From SHZL01 sp963815185 (GTDB lineage Bacteria > Pseudomonadota > Gammaproteobacteria > Xanthomonadales > SZUA-36): a stretch of 64,000 nucleotides of DNA. Under the pieces are notes generated by a model. The model was not told the origin of the DNA. It worked only from the letters and a program-made list of their open reading frames with translations, and made no database searches. Both the position numbers and the translations under genes were made by a program. The stretch is from contig CAWFGC010000004.1 in the NCBI GenBank assembly GCA_963815185.1, positions 744,001-808,000 of the forward strand. Reading direction: 5' to 3'. This document shows, piece by piece, positions 18,315-27,551 of the stretch (its first letter is position 1; the number at the start of each line of letters is the position of its first letter).

Positions 18315-18576
18315 TTTGCGGCAGCACGCTGATGTCCAGGTCCGAATTCAGGTAGCGGGTGACGAACACCACCTTGCGGTTACTGAGCATGGTTTCGCGC
18401 ATGCAGTGATTGAGCGCGGTGGTCACGCTGTTGAATTCGCCGCAAATCTGCGTGCTGAGCTGGTTGGTGACGATTTCCAGCCCCTCGCAACCGCGCAGGG
18501 CGCGGATGAATGCCTTGATCGGCGGAACGTAGTTTGAATCCAGTGGATACATGCTGATGTCGACAGTGATTTTCAT
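18307..18576 (-). CDS. Thiamin-binding (YkoF/MTH1187-like) protein
   Basis: An 89-residue protein starting MKITVDISMYPLDSNYVPPI, followed by GLEIVTNQLSTQICGEF. This is the pattern of the small thiamin/HMP-binding proteins of the YkoF/MTH1187 group (ferredoxin-like fold). In this operon it would be a cytosolic or periplasmic binding protein for thiamin; no signal peptide is seen, so cytosolic is more likely. It overlaps the next gene by 8 bases and follows the TonB receptor by about a dozen bases, indicating translational coupling. Confidence 0.75.
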   Translation of the reverse strand: MKITVDISMYPLDSNYVPPIKAFIRALRGCEGLEIVTNQLSTQICGEFNSVTTALNHCMRETMLSNRKVVFVTRYLNSDLDISVLPQID

Positions 18577-18588
18577 ATGGCCTCCCGG

Positions 18589-20792
18589 TCAATAGTCATA
18601 ACTCAAGGTGATTCCGTAACTGCGCGGATCGCCGAATTTGGTGTACAGGGTATCGGCAAAATCCGGCGGTTCGTTGCCGAAGTAAAAACCCCGCGTGGCG
18701 TAATCTTCATCAAAAATATTGCGCCCCCAGGCGGACAGGCTCCAGGCGTGCCAATGCCTGCCGATGCGCAGGTTGACGAGGCGATAGGCGCGGGATTTCT
18801 GGTTGTGGCTGATATCGAAATAAAACGCATCCGCGGCGTTGAAATCCAGCCGGCCGAACCAGCCGCCAGCGCCGCTGTAACTGGCGCCCAGGTTCACCGT
18901 GTAATGCGGTGCATGGGCGAGGTCGCGGCCGATCGCCTCGGCGCTGACCGCGGCGGTCCTGGCGCTGTCGCCAATGCGCGAAGTTCAACAGGCCCAATGC
19001 GCCGTGCAACTGCCAGGCCGGATTGAGCTGCCAGGCGGCACTGGCTTCCATCCCCTTGACGCGGGCAGCGCCGTTATAAGTGACGAACACAAAGCTGTTC
19101 GGGTCGAACGGCACCTGCTGGCTGGACTGGCTTAGCTGGGCGTTTTTGCGCCGCATGGTAAACAGCGCCAGATCGGTGCTCAGATGCCCATCCAGCCACA
19201 ATCCCTTCAGGCCCAATTCGTAATTCCACAGGCTTTCGGGCCGGTAGGGAATGAATTCGGGGCCGAGTATGGCCACGCCCTGCAGGGCCGCCAGCGAGGG
19301 ATTGAAACCGCCGGCCTTGAAGCCCCGCGCAACCCGGGCATAGCCTTGCAGATCGCGCCGGAAATCGAAGCTGATGGCCGCATGACCGCCCCACAGATTG
19401 GCCCCGGGCTTGCAGTCGAACTGGCTGCAGCTATCGCCTTGCGGCGGCACAGCGGGGTAATTGATATCGTGCCAGTCATCGTCATATTGGGCGTCCCAGC
19501 GCTCGTAACGCAGGCCTGCCGATAGCGCCAGCCGGCTGGTCAGTTCGGCATCCAGGCTGGCAAACAGGGCCAGGGTCCTGGCCGTGTAGGTGCTGCTGAT
19601 CTGGCGGTCGGTAAGGCAGGGCGCGCAGTAGTTTTCTGCGCCGCTGTCGTCATAAATGCCGCTCGAGGAGATCGTCATTATCTTCGTCCAGGCGCTGCCA
19701 GGCGGCGCCCAGCACCCAGTCGGTGGTGTCGTGGAACAGGCGCCCGTCGGCAGAGGAGAGCAGGCGTAGTTCCTGGTTCAGACTGCGGCGCTGCCGCGGG
19801 TTGCTGTAGACATAGTCGTAGACGTAGTCGCCATATTGCTGCCAGAAATCCGCATTGCCCCAATCGCCGTCATAGCTGAACCGGATGTCCGAATCCGCCA
19901 GGCTGGTGATGCTGACGAACTCCGTGCGCTTATTGAGCGGCCCTTTGAGACGCAAGGATCCGGCCCTGGTTTTTTGTGCGTCGCGCCCCGGGTGGTCACT
20001 GTACACCGTGGCGTCGTTGTGCACCGTCCAGGCGTCATAGCCATTGTCGAAATCCATGTACAGGCCGGTGAGCAGCGCTTCCCAGCCGGTGGCAAAGGTC
20101 CAGCGCAGTTTGCCGCGCGCGCTGAGTTCGTCGCGGCCGTTGGTGTCATTGCGCCCAAGGTAGGCATTGTCCCGAAAACCGTTGCTTTCAAAATGGTGCA
20201 GCGAAATGCGCCCATCGAGATCGGGTGACAGGGCGCCGCCGGCCGCCGCCGCCAGGGACAACAGTCCGTCATTGCCGGCGCTGAGTTCCGCGTTTGCCGA
20301 GCGCTCGGCCGAGGGTTCCTGGCTGCGCATATAGACCACGCCGGCCATGGCGCTGGAGCCGTAGCGCGCGCTTTGCGGCCCGCGCAGTATTTCGATTTGC
20401 CGGATGTCATAGAGGCTGGCGACACCGCCGATACCGGACAGGTCGATGTCGTCGATGATGTAGCCGACCGATGGATTGGGTGCGCCTTCATACTGCTCGC
20501 GCTCGCCTACGCCGCGCAGTTGGAAATAGCGCGCGCGGGAGCCTTCACCGGAGAGGTTCATATTCGGCACCATCTGCACCAGTTCTTCGAAATGCTCGGT
20601 GGTCGAGCGCTTGATGGTTTCCTCGTCAAAGACACTCAGGCTGGTGTCGAACTCCAGGCGGGAAATCTGCCGGTAGCCGGATACGACGATTTCCTCCAGC
20701 ACATGATCCGGCCTTGAAGCGTCTGAATTTCCCGCGCCGAGCAACCAGCCCGGAAAGAGCAGGAGTGCAGGCAGCAGCAATGGTCTCAACAT
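18589..20792 (-). pseudogene. TonB-dependent outer-membrane receptor, probable thiamin receptor, two frameshifts
   Basis: The start at 20792 (MLRPLLLPALLLFPGWLLG) gives a signal peptide and has GGAG 8 bases upstream. A plug domain follows (EEIVVSGYRQISR, LRGVG, IEILRGPQSARYGSSAMAGVV), then beta-barrel strands ending in YDY at the C-terminus. The frame is broken twice: near 19655, where one G seems lost in an ERGIYDD context, and near 18970, within NFAHIGDSA. The sequence resumes perfectly in another frame both times, giving a normal total of about 735 residues. The TPP riboswitch directly upstream argues that the substrate is thiamin or a precursor. As written it cannot make a full barrel. 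Confidence 0.87.
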
Positions 20793-20855
20793 ATTCGGAT
20801 CTCCAGGCGATTCCAAGGAGATCCGGTGTACTTAGTGCGGGAGTTCGGGCAGATA

Positions 20856-20943
20856 GTCCTATTCCTACGCCGGTACTAACCGGATCAGGTTCCAAGGGTT
20901 TCTCTTGCGAGATCTCAGGCTCCGATGAGCCGCCCCTAAGGCC
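20856..20943 (-). promoter_or_regulatory. TPP riboswitch (thi-box)
   Basis: The minus strand carries the conserved core: a CCTTAGGGG 5' helix, CTGAGATC, ACCCTTGGAACCTGATC, GGTTAGTACC and GCGTAGGAA, in thi-box order and spacing. It lies about 63 bases before the TonB receptor start, with the intervening bases as expression platform. It should shut the operon down when thiamin pyrophosphate is plentiful, probably by sequestering the ribosome binding site or by termination; no clear terminator with a T-run is seen, which favours translational control. Confidence 0.95.
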
Positions 20944-20985
20944 AGCAGACACTATAAAGGATTTGCGTGTGCAATGACAAACCAG

Positions 20986-22329
20986 TTACTGCAGTTTGCG
21001 CTCCAGGAAGGGATACCACAGGCCCTGGGCGACGCCGCGCGCGGCCATGAAAACCAGGACCGCGCCCCACAGTCCGGTCAGCCCCCAGGCCGCAGTCATC
21101 GTGTGCAGCACCAGCAGGTAGATGACAAATGCGCTGGCCATGGTGGCCATCATCGCGGCGCCGGCGGTGGCGCCGATGAAAATGCCATCGAACTGGAAAC
21201 ACGCTACCGCAATCAGCGGCAGTGCGATCAGCAACGGCATCAGCGTCGCGACGATGGCCCTGACTTCATCGAGGTCGGTCAACAGTGCCGTCAGCGCATT
21301 GCCCGCAACCCAGAATGCAACCGCATAGACGCCGCTGGCGATCACCGCCCAGAAGCTGGTGAGAATGACCCAGCGCCGGAACACGGTGCGTTGCGCATGA
21401 CCCCAGGCGGCGCCGGCCAGCGCTTCCGCCGCATGGGCGAAGCCATCCAGCCCCAATGACATCAACAGCATGAATTGCATGGCCACATGACTGGCCGCCA
21501 TCTCGGCCTCGCCGAGGCGCCCGGCGGCGCGCATGATCAAGGCCAGCGCGGTCATCAGGATGATGGTGCGGATGAAGATGAAGCCGTTGACAGAAACGAT
21601 CTGCGCGAACTGTCTGAAGTGCCAGGTGGCCCGGCTGCGGGCCCGGGCCAGCAGCTTGCCGCCATCCAGCAGACGCAGCACCACCCAGACACTGGCGAAG
21701 ACGGTAAGCCATTGCGCAATCAGCGTGCCCCAGGCCACGCCGGGAACACCCATGTCCAGGCCAATCACGAAGGTCACATTCAAAATGCCGTTGCTGATGT
21801 TCAGCAGCAATTGCAGCCAGAGGATGGTCTTGACCCGGGCCAGGCCGAAGAGCACACCGGTGATGGCGTAACCGAGCAGGGTGGCCGGTGCCGCCCAGAT
21901 GCGAATGTGAAAATATTGCGCCGTGATCTGCGCCACCTCGGCCGGCGGCGCCATCGCGCGCAGCGAAAGCGCCAGCAGCAATTCCTGGAAAAGCAGCAAA
22001 CCCAGAGCGAATAAGAGGGCCAGCCCACACGAGCGTATGACCGTGGCCATCAGCATGTCATCGTCTTTGCGTCCCCGCGCCTGGGCGATCAGGCCGGTCG
22101 TTCCCATGCGCAGAAAACCGAAAGCCCACAACATGTAGCTGAATATCACACTGCCCAGGCCCACCGCCGCCAGGTGCACCGGGCTGGGCAGATGACCAAT
22201 GGCCCAGGTGTCCACCAGTCCGACCAGCGGCGCCGAGGAATTGGCCAGGATGGCAGGGCCGGCAATGGCCCAGACCTGGCGGTGTGGCGCCGTGAAGTCG
22301 GCCGGCGATGTGATGCGGTGCTCACTCAT
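20986..22329 (-). CDS. MATE family efflux transporter (DinF subfamily)
   Basis: A 447-residue multidrug and toxin extrusion transporter with about 12 hydrophobic segments. Conserved features include PAILANSSAPLVGLVDTWAIG near the N-terminus, the half-repeat AASHVAMQFML and GFAHAAEALAGAAWG. The DinF branch is suggested by VDTWAIGHL and by the GLARVKTILW/LLLNISNGILN region. It uses a Na+ or H+ gradient to export small cations. It lies just upstream of the TPP riboswitch and ends about 40 bases before it, so it is probably a separate transcription unit; a thiamin link cannot be claimed. Confidence 0.92.
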   Translation of the reverse strand: MSEHRITSPADFTAPHRQVWAIAGPAILANSSAPLVGLVDTWAIGHLPSPVHLAAVGLGSVIFSYMLWAFGFLRMGTTGLIAQARGRKDDDMLMATVIRSCGLALLFALGLLLFQELLLALSLRAMAPPAEVAQITAQYFHIRIWAAPATLLGYAITGVLFGLARVKTILWLQLLLNISNGILNVTFVIGLDMGVPGVAWGTLIAQWLTVFASVWVVLRLLDGGKLLARARSRATWHFRQFAQIVSVNGFIFIRTIILMTALALIMRAAGRLGEAEMAASHVAMQFMLLMSLGLDGFAHAAEALAGAAWGHAQRTVFRRWVILTSFWAVIASGVYAVAFWVAGNALTALLTDLDEVRAIVATLMPLLIALPLIAVACFQFDGIFIGATAGAAMMATMASAFVIYLLVLHTMTAAWGLTGLWGAVLVFMAARGVAQGLWYPFLERKLQ

Positions 22330-22562
22330 GTAAATACAAGCGCCCGCGCACCGGCATTAGCGTGATTGCGGAACATGCTGCATGATCCGTTGGCAAAAGA
22401 AGCACTCTGCCAGCGAAGACAGCGCTTCGCAATGGAAAAACGCGCAGGACGTCACGCAGGCCCTGGGAGGCATCGCAGCGTGGCTGATCTTATTGCTTCA
22501 TTCATGCCGCAAGCCATCCCCTAAAATTGCCGCCCTTTCAAAGCGATTGGGTTGCAGGTTCC

Positions 22563-22655
<93 letters not shown>

Positions 22656-22656
22656 A

Positions 22657-22694
22657 AACCAGAAACCCCGCTTTTTGCGGGGTTTCTGGTTTTT
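22657..22694 (+). terminator. Rho-independent terminator after tRNA-Ser
   Basis: A 15-bp perfect stem (AACCAGAAACCCCGC / GCGGGGTTTCTGGTT) with a 5-T loop followed by a T-run, starting 2 bases after the tRNA. Confidence 0.93.
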
Positions 22695-22718
22695 GATGGG
22701 AGGCCGGGTGAGTACTCT

Positions 22719-22832
22719 CTCGCGCGCAGCGCGCGAGGGTTCGCCAATCGGCAGGATTGCCGATTGGGACGCCGAAGGCGCCCGCAGGGCGAGGGCCATG
22801 GATGGTCCGAGTCAATCCCTCCCTCTCCGCCA
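22719..22832 (+). repeat. att copy R1 with an inserted palindromic element
   Basis: The T-arm fragment GGTTCG is separated from AATCCCTCCCTCTCCGCCA by about 70 bases that hold the hairpins AATCGGCA-ggat-TGCCGATT and CGCCC-gca-GGGCG and the segment CCATGGATGG. Just upstream is a perfect palindrome CTCGCGCGC-a-GCGCGCGAG (22719-22737). The same insert sits at the same point in copy R4 (36482-36576). No cassette right end precedes this copy. Confidence 0.75.
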
Positions 22833-23046
22833 TTTTTATAATAAAAACAATAAGAAGACTTTCTTGAAAAACCCTCGGTACGGTTGAACTGTTGAATCTA
22901 AAAACCTCAATAAATCAGCAAGTTAGTTTCTTCTCCATGGCCGGATGTGATCGTTTTTGACAGCCGGTTAGACACGATTTAGGACACGATTTCCTGTGGA
23001 TTCCAACGGAAAGCTGCCGAACCATGGATGCAAAGGACTCGACCAA
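22833..23046 (+). repeat. Cassette left end, type I (cassette A)
   Basis: This left end is nearly identical to 30253-30489 and 36577-36815. It runs from the att core through ACCCTCGGTACGGTTGAACT and the double arm TTAGACACGATTTAGGACAC to a short conserved stretch around ATGGATGCAAAGGACTCGAC. Only the first part is kept here; the sequence diverges at about 23046. Confidence 0.8.
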
Positions 23047-23255
23047 ACGGAGAGGGCCGTAAGGGGCGCGGTGGGCTGCGGGGCTTTATCCAGGAAATAG
23101 AGTCTAAATCTGGGTGGCACCCCGCTCTCGAACGTGCTGATCTCGACGACCCCCCCAGCATGTTGAAGAAGGGGGCGCCATGTGCCCCATGAACGGGCGA
23201 GTTTGGGTTGGTGTGGTATGGATTGCTCCGCTACAGGGAGGTGCAGATGGATCAC
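23047..23255 (-). pseudogene. Fragment of a metal-efflux-associated protein
   Basis: The minus-strand frame reads HAGGVVEISTFESGVPPRFR, followed by LYFLD, a motif I associate with the soluble part of cation-efflux (CDF-type) proteins. It is cut on its 3' side by the cassette left end and has no proper start. The remaining sequence up to chrA (23256-23424) contains a short frame ending MTPCEIAEQVRELKTMAKYL that I cannot place. This looks like debris of a metal-resistance locus next to chrA. Confidence 0.35.
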
Positions 23256-23424
23256 AGATACTTGGCCATCGTCTTGAGCTCCCGGACCTGCTCGGCGATC
23301 TCACACGGAGTCATGCTCTCCTGAACCTCCAGGCAGTTCTCGATGTGGATTGTCAAGCCGGGTTGTGTTGCAGGAGAAGGGTTTCAGTGCCTATGGCTCA
23401 AGGCTTACATTGTCATCGGCGCTG

Positions 23425-24824
23425 TTATGAAATGAACGACCACACCAGCCCCGCTGCCGCACAGGCGGCGATGACCGGGATGATGCCAACCTTGTAACGC
23501 CGCAGCATGAGGAAGGCGCCAGCGGCGACTAGCAGCGCGAACCACTCGAAACGGCCGCTGAAGGGCTCGGTCTCGATGCCCTCGGGCACAGTACGTGCCA
23601 GGCGAAGAACACCGCCAGGTTGATCACCACCCCAACCACTGCTGCGGTGATGCCGGTCAGCGGCGCGGTGAATTTGACGTCATTGCGTGTCGCCTCTACC
23701 GCGGGGGCGCCGACCAGGATGAAAATGAACGAGGGCAGGAAGGTAAAGAAGGTGGCCACCGTCGCGCCCGCCATGCCGGCCAGGGCCAGGCTGTCCGTTC
23801 CGAAGATCTCCTTGACCCAGCCACCAACGAAACCGACAAAGGCCACCACCATGATCAGCGGTCCCGGCGTGGTCTCGCCCAGGGCAAGGCCATCGATCAT
23901 CTGCGTGCCGGTCAGCCACTGATACTGCTCGACTCCGCCCCGATAGACATAGGGCAACACGGCGTAAGCCCCTCCGAAGGTGACCAGCGCGGCCTTGGTG
24001 AAGAACCAACCCATCTGGGTCAGCGGCCCCTGCCAGCCGTACGTCATGAACAGCGCCCCCTCAATAAACATCCAGATGCCCAGTCCAGCCAGGATATGCA
24101 GTATGGTGGAACGCGCGCTGAAGCGTGCCCAGTTCGGCACAGGTGTGTGGTCGTCGATGAGCGCAGCACCATAGCTTTTGTAGGAAGCGCCGTGGCCACC
24201 TCCGGCCTTGAATTTGGCCGGGGCGAGACGTCAACCCAGATATCCGATGATTCCCGCCGCTAGAACAATATATGGGAAACGGATATGCATCGCGAAGATG
24301 GCCACAAAGGCAGCAGCGGCAAGCGCCCAAAGCACGCCGTTGCGCAGCGCTTTCGATCCGATACGGTAAGCGGCGAACAACACGATAGCGGTGACCGCCG
24401 GTTTGATGCCATAAAGGACCCCGGCCACCACCAGTAGATTACCGTAAGCCAGGTAGATCCAGGTCAGACCGATCAGGATTGCCAGCGACGGCAGTACGAA
24501 CAGCACACCGGCCATGATGCCTCCGAGGGTGCCGTGCATGAGCCAGCCGATGTAAGTGGCAAGTTGCTGCGCTTCGGGTCCCGGTAACACCATGGTGTAG
24601 TTCAAGGCGTGAAGAAACCGGTGCTCACTGATCCAGCGGCGGCGCTCCACCAGCTCCTGATGCATCATCGAGATCTGTCCCGCTGGTCCGCCGAAGCCGA
24701 TGAAGCCGAGTTTCAGCCAATACAGAAAAGCCTCGCGGAGTGAGACCGGGGCAGGCGGGGCGTGTTCCAGTACGGCGATTTTTTCACTCTCTGATGACCT
24801 GACCGACGGGATCATGACCGGCAC
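23425..24824 (-). pseudogene. chrA: Chromate transporter ChrA, interrupted by a stop codon and a frameshift
   Basis: A full-length two-domain chromate efflux protein can be reconstructed. The N-terminal half has KLGFIGFGGPAGQISMMHQE and LPGPEAQQLATYIGW; the C-terminal half has FFTKAALVTFGGAYAVLPYV and GLALGETTPGPLIMVVAFVG. An in-frame TGA at about 24231 separates the halves where the family has GGR (GGA to TGA needs one substitution). The last 40 or so residues (RFEWFALLVAAGAFL to WSFIS) are read in another frame from about 23590 to 23425. ChrA exports chromate by proton exchange. With two lesions it is probably inactive, unless they are sequencing errors. It is the distal gene of a minus-strand oxyanion block. 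Confidence 0.9.
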
Positions 24825-25298
24825 CGTTGACCATTGTCGACAGCGAAAATGCCTGAATATGGGTAAGCATTCGTTGCAGCGTCATTTGGGTCTTGTTTTC
24901 ACCACAGTGCGAAATTGGCGGGACGGGCAAGACAAGAAAGAATGCGGGAACAATGCCATGGAACATTGCTCTTAAAACATTGTGAGTAAAGTGCTTGATG
25001 TGGTGTCGGGATTTTGCCGTCTGCGGCCCATTGAACATCTCAACGGTTAGCACGCAATGCTCCGCAGTTACGGTACGAAACTGCCTCCACGACATGCGCC
25101 GTACCGATACTTGTCTCGGTTTCAAGATCCGTCAGACTGCGCGGTACCCCCGATATGCACATGCAGGTGCGCAATGACAGGGCGTGCTGTTTGCTGGCGG
25201 CCTCCGGTCGTCGGCGGTCGGGGACGCTACGCCACCACCATGAAGATCGTGCAAGCTGCTCGGGACAGGCTTAGTCTGATGGCTTGCCAATCCATGTG
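24825..25298. other. Intergenic stretch between chrA and modA
   Basis: 474 bases without a supported gene. An open frame on the minus strand (24784-25125) overlaps the chrA start and has no recognisable features. The stretch probably holds the chrA promoter; no clear repeat or terminator was seen. Confidence 0.4.
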
Positions 25299-26081
25299 CT
25301 ACTTTTCCGGCAAAAAGTATCCGTACCGCGCCAGCACCCGGCGCCCGGACTCGCCCAGGACGAAATCGCGGAACGTGCGGGCGGCAGTCACTTCCTTGGT
25401 CCGGCTCAAGATGATGCCGCCTTGTTTCACCGGCGGGTAGGCGCCAATGGGAACTTCCCAGAAGCGGCCCGCGTCGAGCATTTCAGGAGCGAGGGCGAGC
25501 GACAGCGCGATAATGCCGATGTCCGCAGCGCCGCTCTGCACGAATTGCGCAGTCTGCGAGATGTTCTCGCCATACACCAGCTTCGGTTCGGCCTGATCAT
25601 AAACTTTGAACAACTTCATGGCCGCCACGGCCGCGACGCCATAGGGCGCATGCTGTGGATTGGCGATGGCAATCCGTTTTACGGATGGTGCATGGAGGGA
25701 CTGAATACCCAGTTCCCCCACGTCCAGAGGCGAGGACCTAAGTGTCCACAGGACCAGACGACCCACGGCATAGGGGAAAACGTTGTTGTCGAGCGCCAGT
25801 CCAGTCTCGGCCAGCTTACGCGGATATTCCATGTCCGCCGCGAAGAAGAGGTCGAACGGTGCCCGGCTCTGGAGTTGAGCGTATAAGACTCCGGACGACC
25901 CGTAGGAGACTGTGACCAAGATAGCCGGTTGATTGGTGTGAAATGCCGTTACCAATTCGTCCAGGGCAAACCGGAAGTTCGCGGCAGCGGCAACCTTGAG
26001 TTCGGCAGCGCGCGTCGGCGACGCCAGCACCAGCAAGGTGAGCAGGAAGGCGAGTTTGCTATTGAATGATGGAGTTTTCAT
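25299..26081 (-). CDS. modA: ModA-like molybdate/oxyanion-binding periplasmic protein
   Basis: A 260-residue protein with a signal peptide (LAFLLTLLVLASPTRAAE) and the ModA pattern: LKVAAAANFRFALDEL, YGSSGVLYAQLQSRAPFDLF and IANPQHAPYGVAA. It would bind molybdate, tungstate or a related oxyanion in the periplasm. No modB or modC is in the window, so it would have to serve an ABC importer encoded elsewhere or act with the neighbouring porin. It starts 24 bases after the porin gene, and with the regulator upstream forms an operon. Placement within an island next to chrA suggests oxyanion handling, but the exact substrate is not certain. Confidence 0.82.
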   Translation of the reverse strand: MKTPSFNSKLAFLLTLLVLASPTRAAELKVAAAANFRFALDELVTAFHTNQPAILVTVSYGSSGVLYAQLQSRAPFDLFFAADMEYPRKLAETGLALDNNVFPYAVGRLVLWTLRSSPLDVGELGIQSLHAPSVKRIAIANPQHAPYGVAAVAAMKLFKVYDQAEPKLVYGENISQTAQFVQSGAADIGIIALSLALAPEMLDAGRFWEVPIGAYPPVKQGGIILSRTKEVTAARTFRDFVLGESGRRVLARYGYFLPEK

Positions 26082-26105
26082 TAATTGCTCTTCTTGAGTT
26101 GTTAT

Positions 26106-27542
26106 TCAGAAACGAACGCTGGCCTGGATATAGAACCAATTGGCATCCAACGCGCCGCCATCAGCGGCGACGGAGTCGATGGATTGGCGAATGTAGTCGC
26201 CAACAAAGAAGTGACCATAGCCGGCACGCAACAGGCCCCATGATGTCATGCGCCAATCCACCAGGACGTCGAGCTCGTTGCCCACATAGGAAGGGAAGTC
26301 AGGATTGAGGCCATAGCCGTTCTGGCTACGTCCAGCGCCACTTTCGGGATAGAAAAAGTCCGCCGTGTCCGCCAGCCAGAAGCCGAGCCATTCTATGGAT
26401 ACGTTCACGTTTTGGCGTGGCTTAATAGATGCTTCCAGGCGCGGAATGTGCATGTTGCGCAGGCCCATCAAGTCCATGTTGCCGTAAAGACGATGGTTGG
26501 TGCCGAAGAGCAATTCGAAGGTTTCGTGCCGGCCGTCGGTCGGGTTGCTGTCGCCCGAGCCGAAGTCGTATCCCAATCCCAGCCTTGGCGTGCCAAACGT
26601 GTTGGGCCAAGTATGACCGCCCGAGAAGTTCACGGCGAAGGCGCGGTGGTCGAGGCGGCTGTCACCTTGAACGATGCTGCCAAACTGACCTGCCATTTCA
26701 AACGAGTAGTCCCAGCGGCCCAATTTCCCCGGCAGTGATTTCCAACGTGTGCCCAAGGTGTAAATGTCGCGCGGTCCAGGGCCGCCCAGCGTGGGCGTGA
26801 TGGCTGTTGGCGAACCGGCGCCGACATTGCGCGCGAGGAAATAGAAATCTGTGTCCTGCCATTGGACCAACTGGCGCGTGGATGCATAGATGCCACTGAA
26901 CCAGTCGTAATCATTGACTACATTGAAGTGATGGTCTCGCGGTAACACCTGTCGCCCGGTGAAAGCCTCCAGCCAGAACATGTCACTCTCAAAACGCAGT
27001 TTCACAGCGTCGAACGAGCGCTGCAGATTGCTCCAGTCCGCGTTACCGCTATAACGCTGATCACTGTAGATCAATTCCTGCCGACCCACCCTGAGTGACA
27101 GCGGAAACTGTTTTGAATCACCCAGGCGCAAATAAGCTTGGTGCAGGTCAAAAGTATCGGTCTCGTCGACAGGACGAGCGTCGCTGAAGGCGTGGGCGTC
27201 GCGACCCTCGGCGTACACATAGAACCAGCTACTCGGCGTCCAGCCCAAGTGGACCTTGGTGCGGACGAGGAAGTAGTCGTTGCTGTTAACCAGGTTGCGC
27301 GCAAAATCACGATTCGGAAATGAACCGGCTTTGTCCTTCAGTTCATAGCGGACGCGGAATTCTCCGCCAACGTCCCACGCGGAGGCCTCAGCAGACTCCC
27401 GGCGCAGAAGGTCATTGATGAGACCGGCGGACGGCGGCGGTGTGGCAGTGGAAGCGAGTTCAGCGGAGTGCACACTGATGGTGCTAAAACAGAGGCAGAA
27501 GAAGATAACTGTCAAACCAGGTTTGATTGTCTCCAATTTCAT
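26106..27542 (-). CDS. Alginate-export-family outer-membrane porin
   Basis: A 478-residue protein with a signal peptide (VIFFCLCFSTISVHSAE) and a beta-barrel pattern of alternating strands ending in ASVRF, with the terminal Phe usual for outer-membrane proteins. Segments such as GEFRVRYELKDKAGSF, LRVGRQELIYSDQRYSG and FGTPRLGLGYDFGSGDSNP match the alginate_exp porin family, which includes channels unrelated to alginate. It is flanked by the regulator (9 bases upstream) and modA (24 bases downstream), so it probably lets an oxyanion cross the outer membrane. That role is inferred only from context. Confidence 0.8.
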   Translation of the reverse strand: MKLETIKPGLTVIFFCLCFSTISVHSAELASTATPPPSAGLINDLLRRESAEASAWDVGGEFRVRYELKDKAGSFPNRDFARNLVNSNDYFLVRTKVHLGWTPSSWFYVYAEGRDAHAFSDARPVDETDTFDLHQAYLRLGDSKQFPLSLRVGRQELIYSDQRYSGNADWSNLQRSFDAVKLRFESDMFWLEAFTGRQVLPRDHHFNVVNDYDWFSGIYASTRQLVQWQDTDFYFLARNVGAGSPTAITPTLGGPGPRDIYTLGTRWKSLPGKLGRWDYSFEMAGQFGSIVQGDSRLDHRAFAVNFSGGHTWPNTFGTPRLGLGYDFGSGDSNPTDGRHETFELLFGTNHRLYGNMDLMGLRNMHIPRLEASIKPRQNVNVSIEWLGFWLADTADFFYPESGAGRSQNGYGLNPDFPSYVGNELDVLVDWRMTSWGLLRAGYGHFFVGDYIRQSIDSVAADGGALDANWFYIQASVRF

Positions 27543-27551
27543 GGTTCCAGT

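Noticed and set aside
24231..24233. TGA read as selenocysteine or recoded in ChrA
   Set aside because: No SECIS-like hairpin is evident, the family has Gly here, and a second frameshift in the gene points to decay or error.
24784..25125. 113-codon frame upstream of chrA
   Set aside because: Overlaps the chrA start, no family features, no ribosome binding site.
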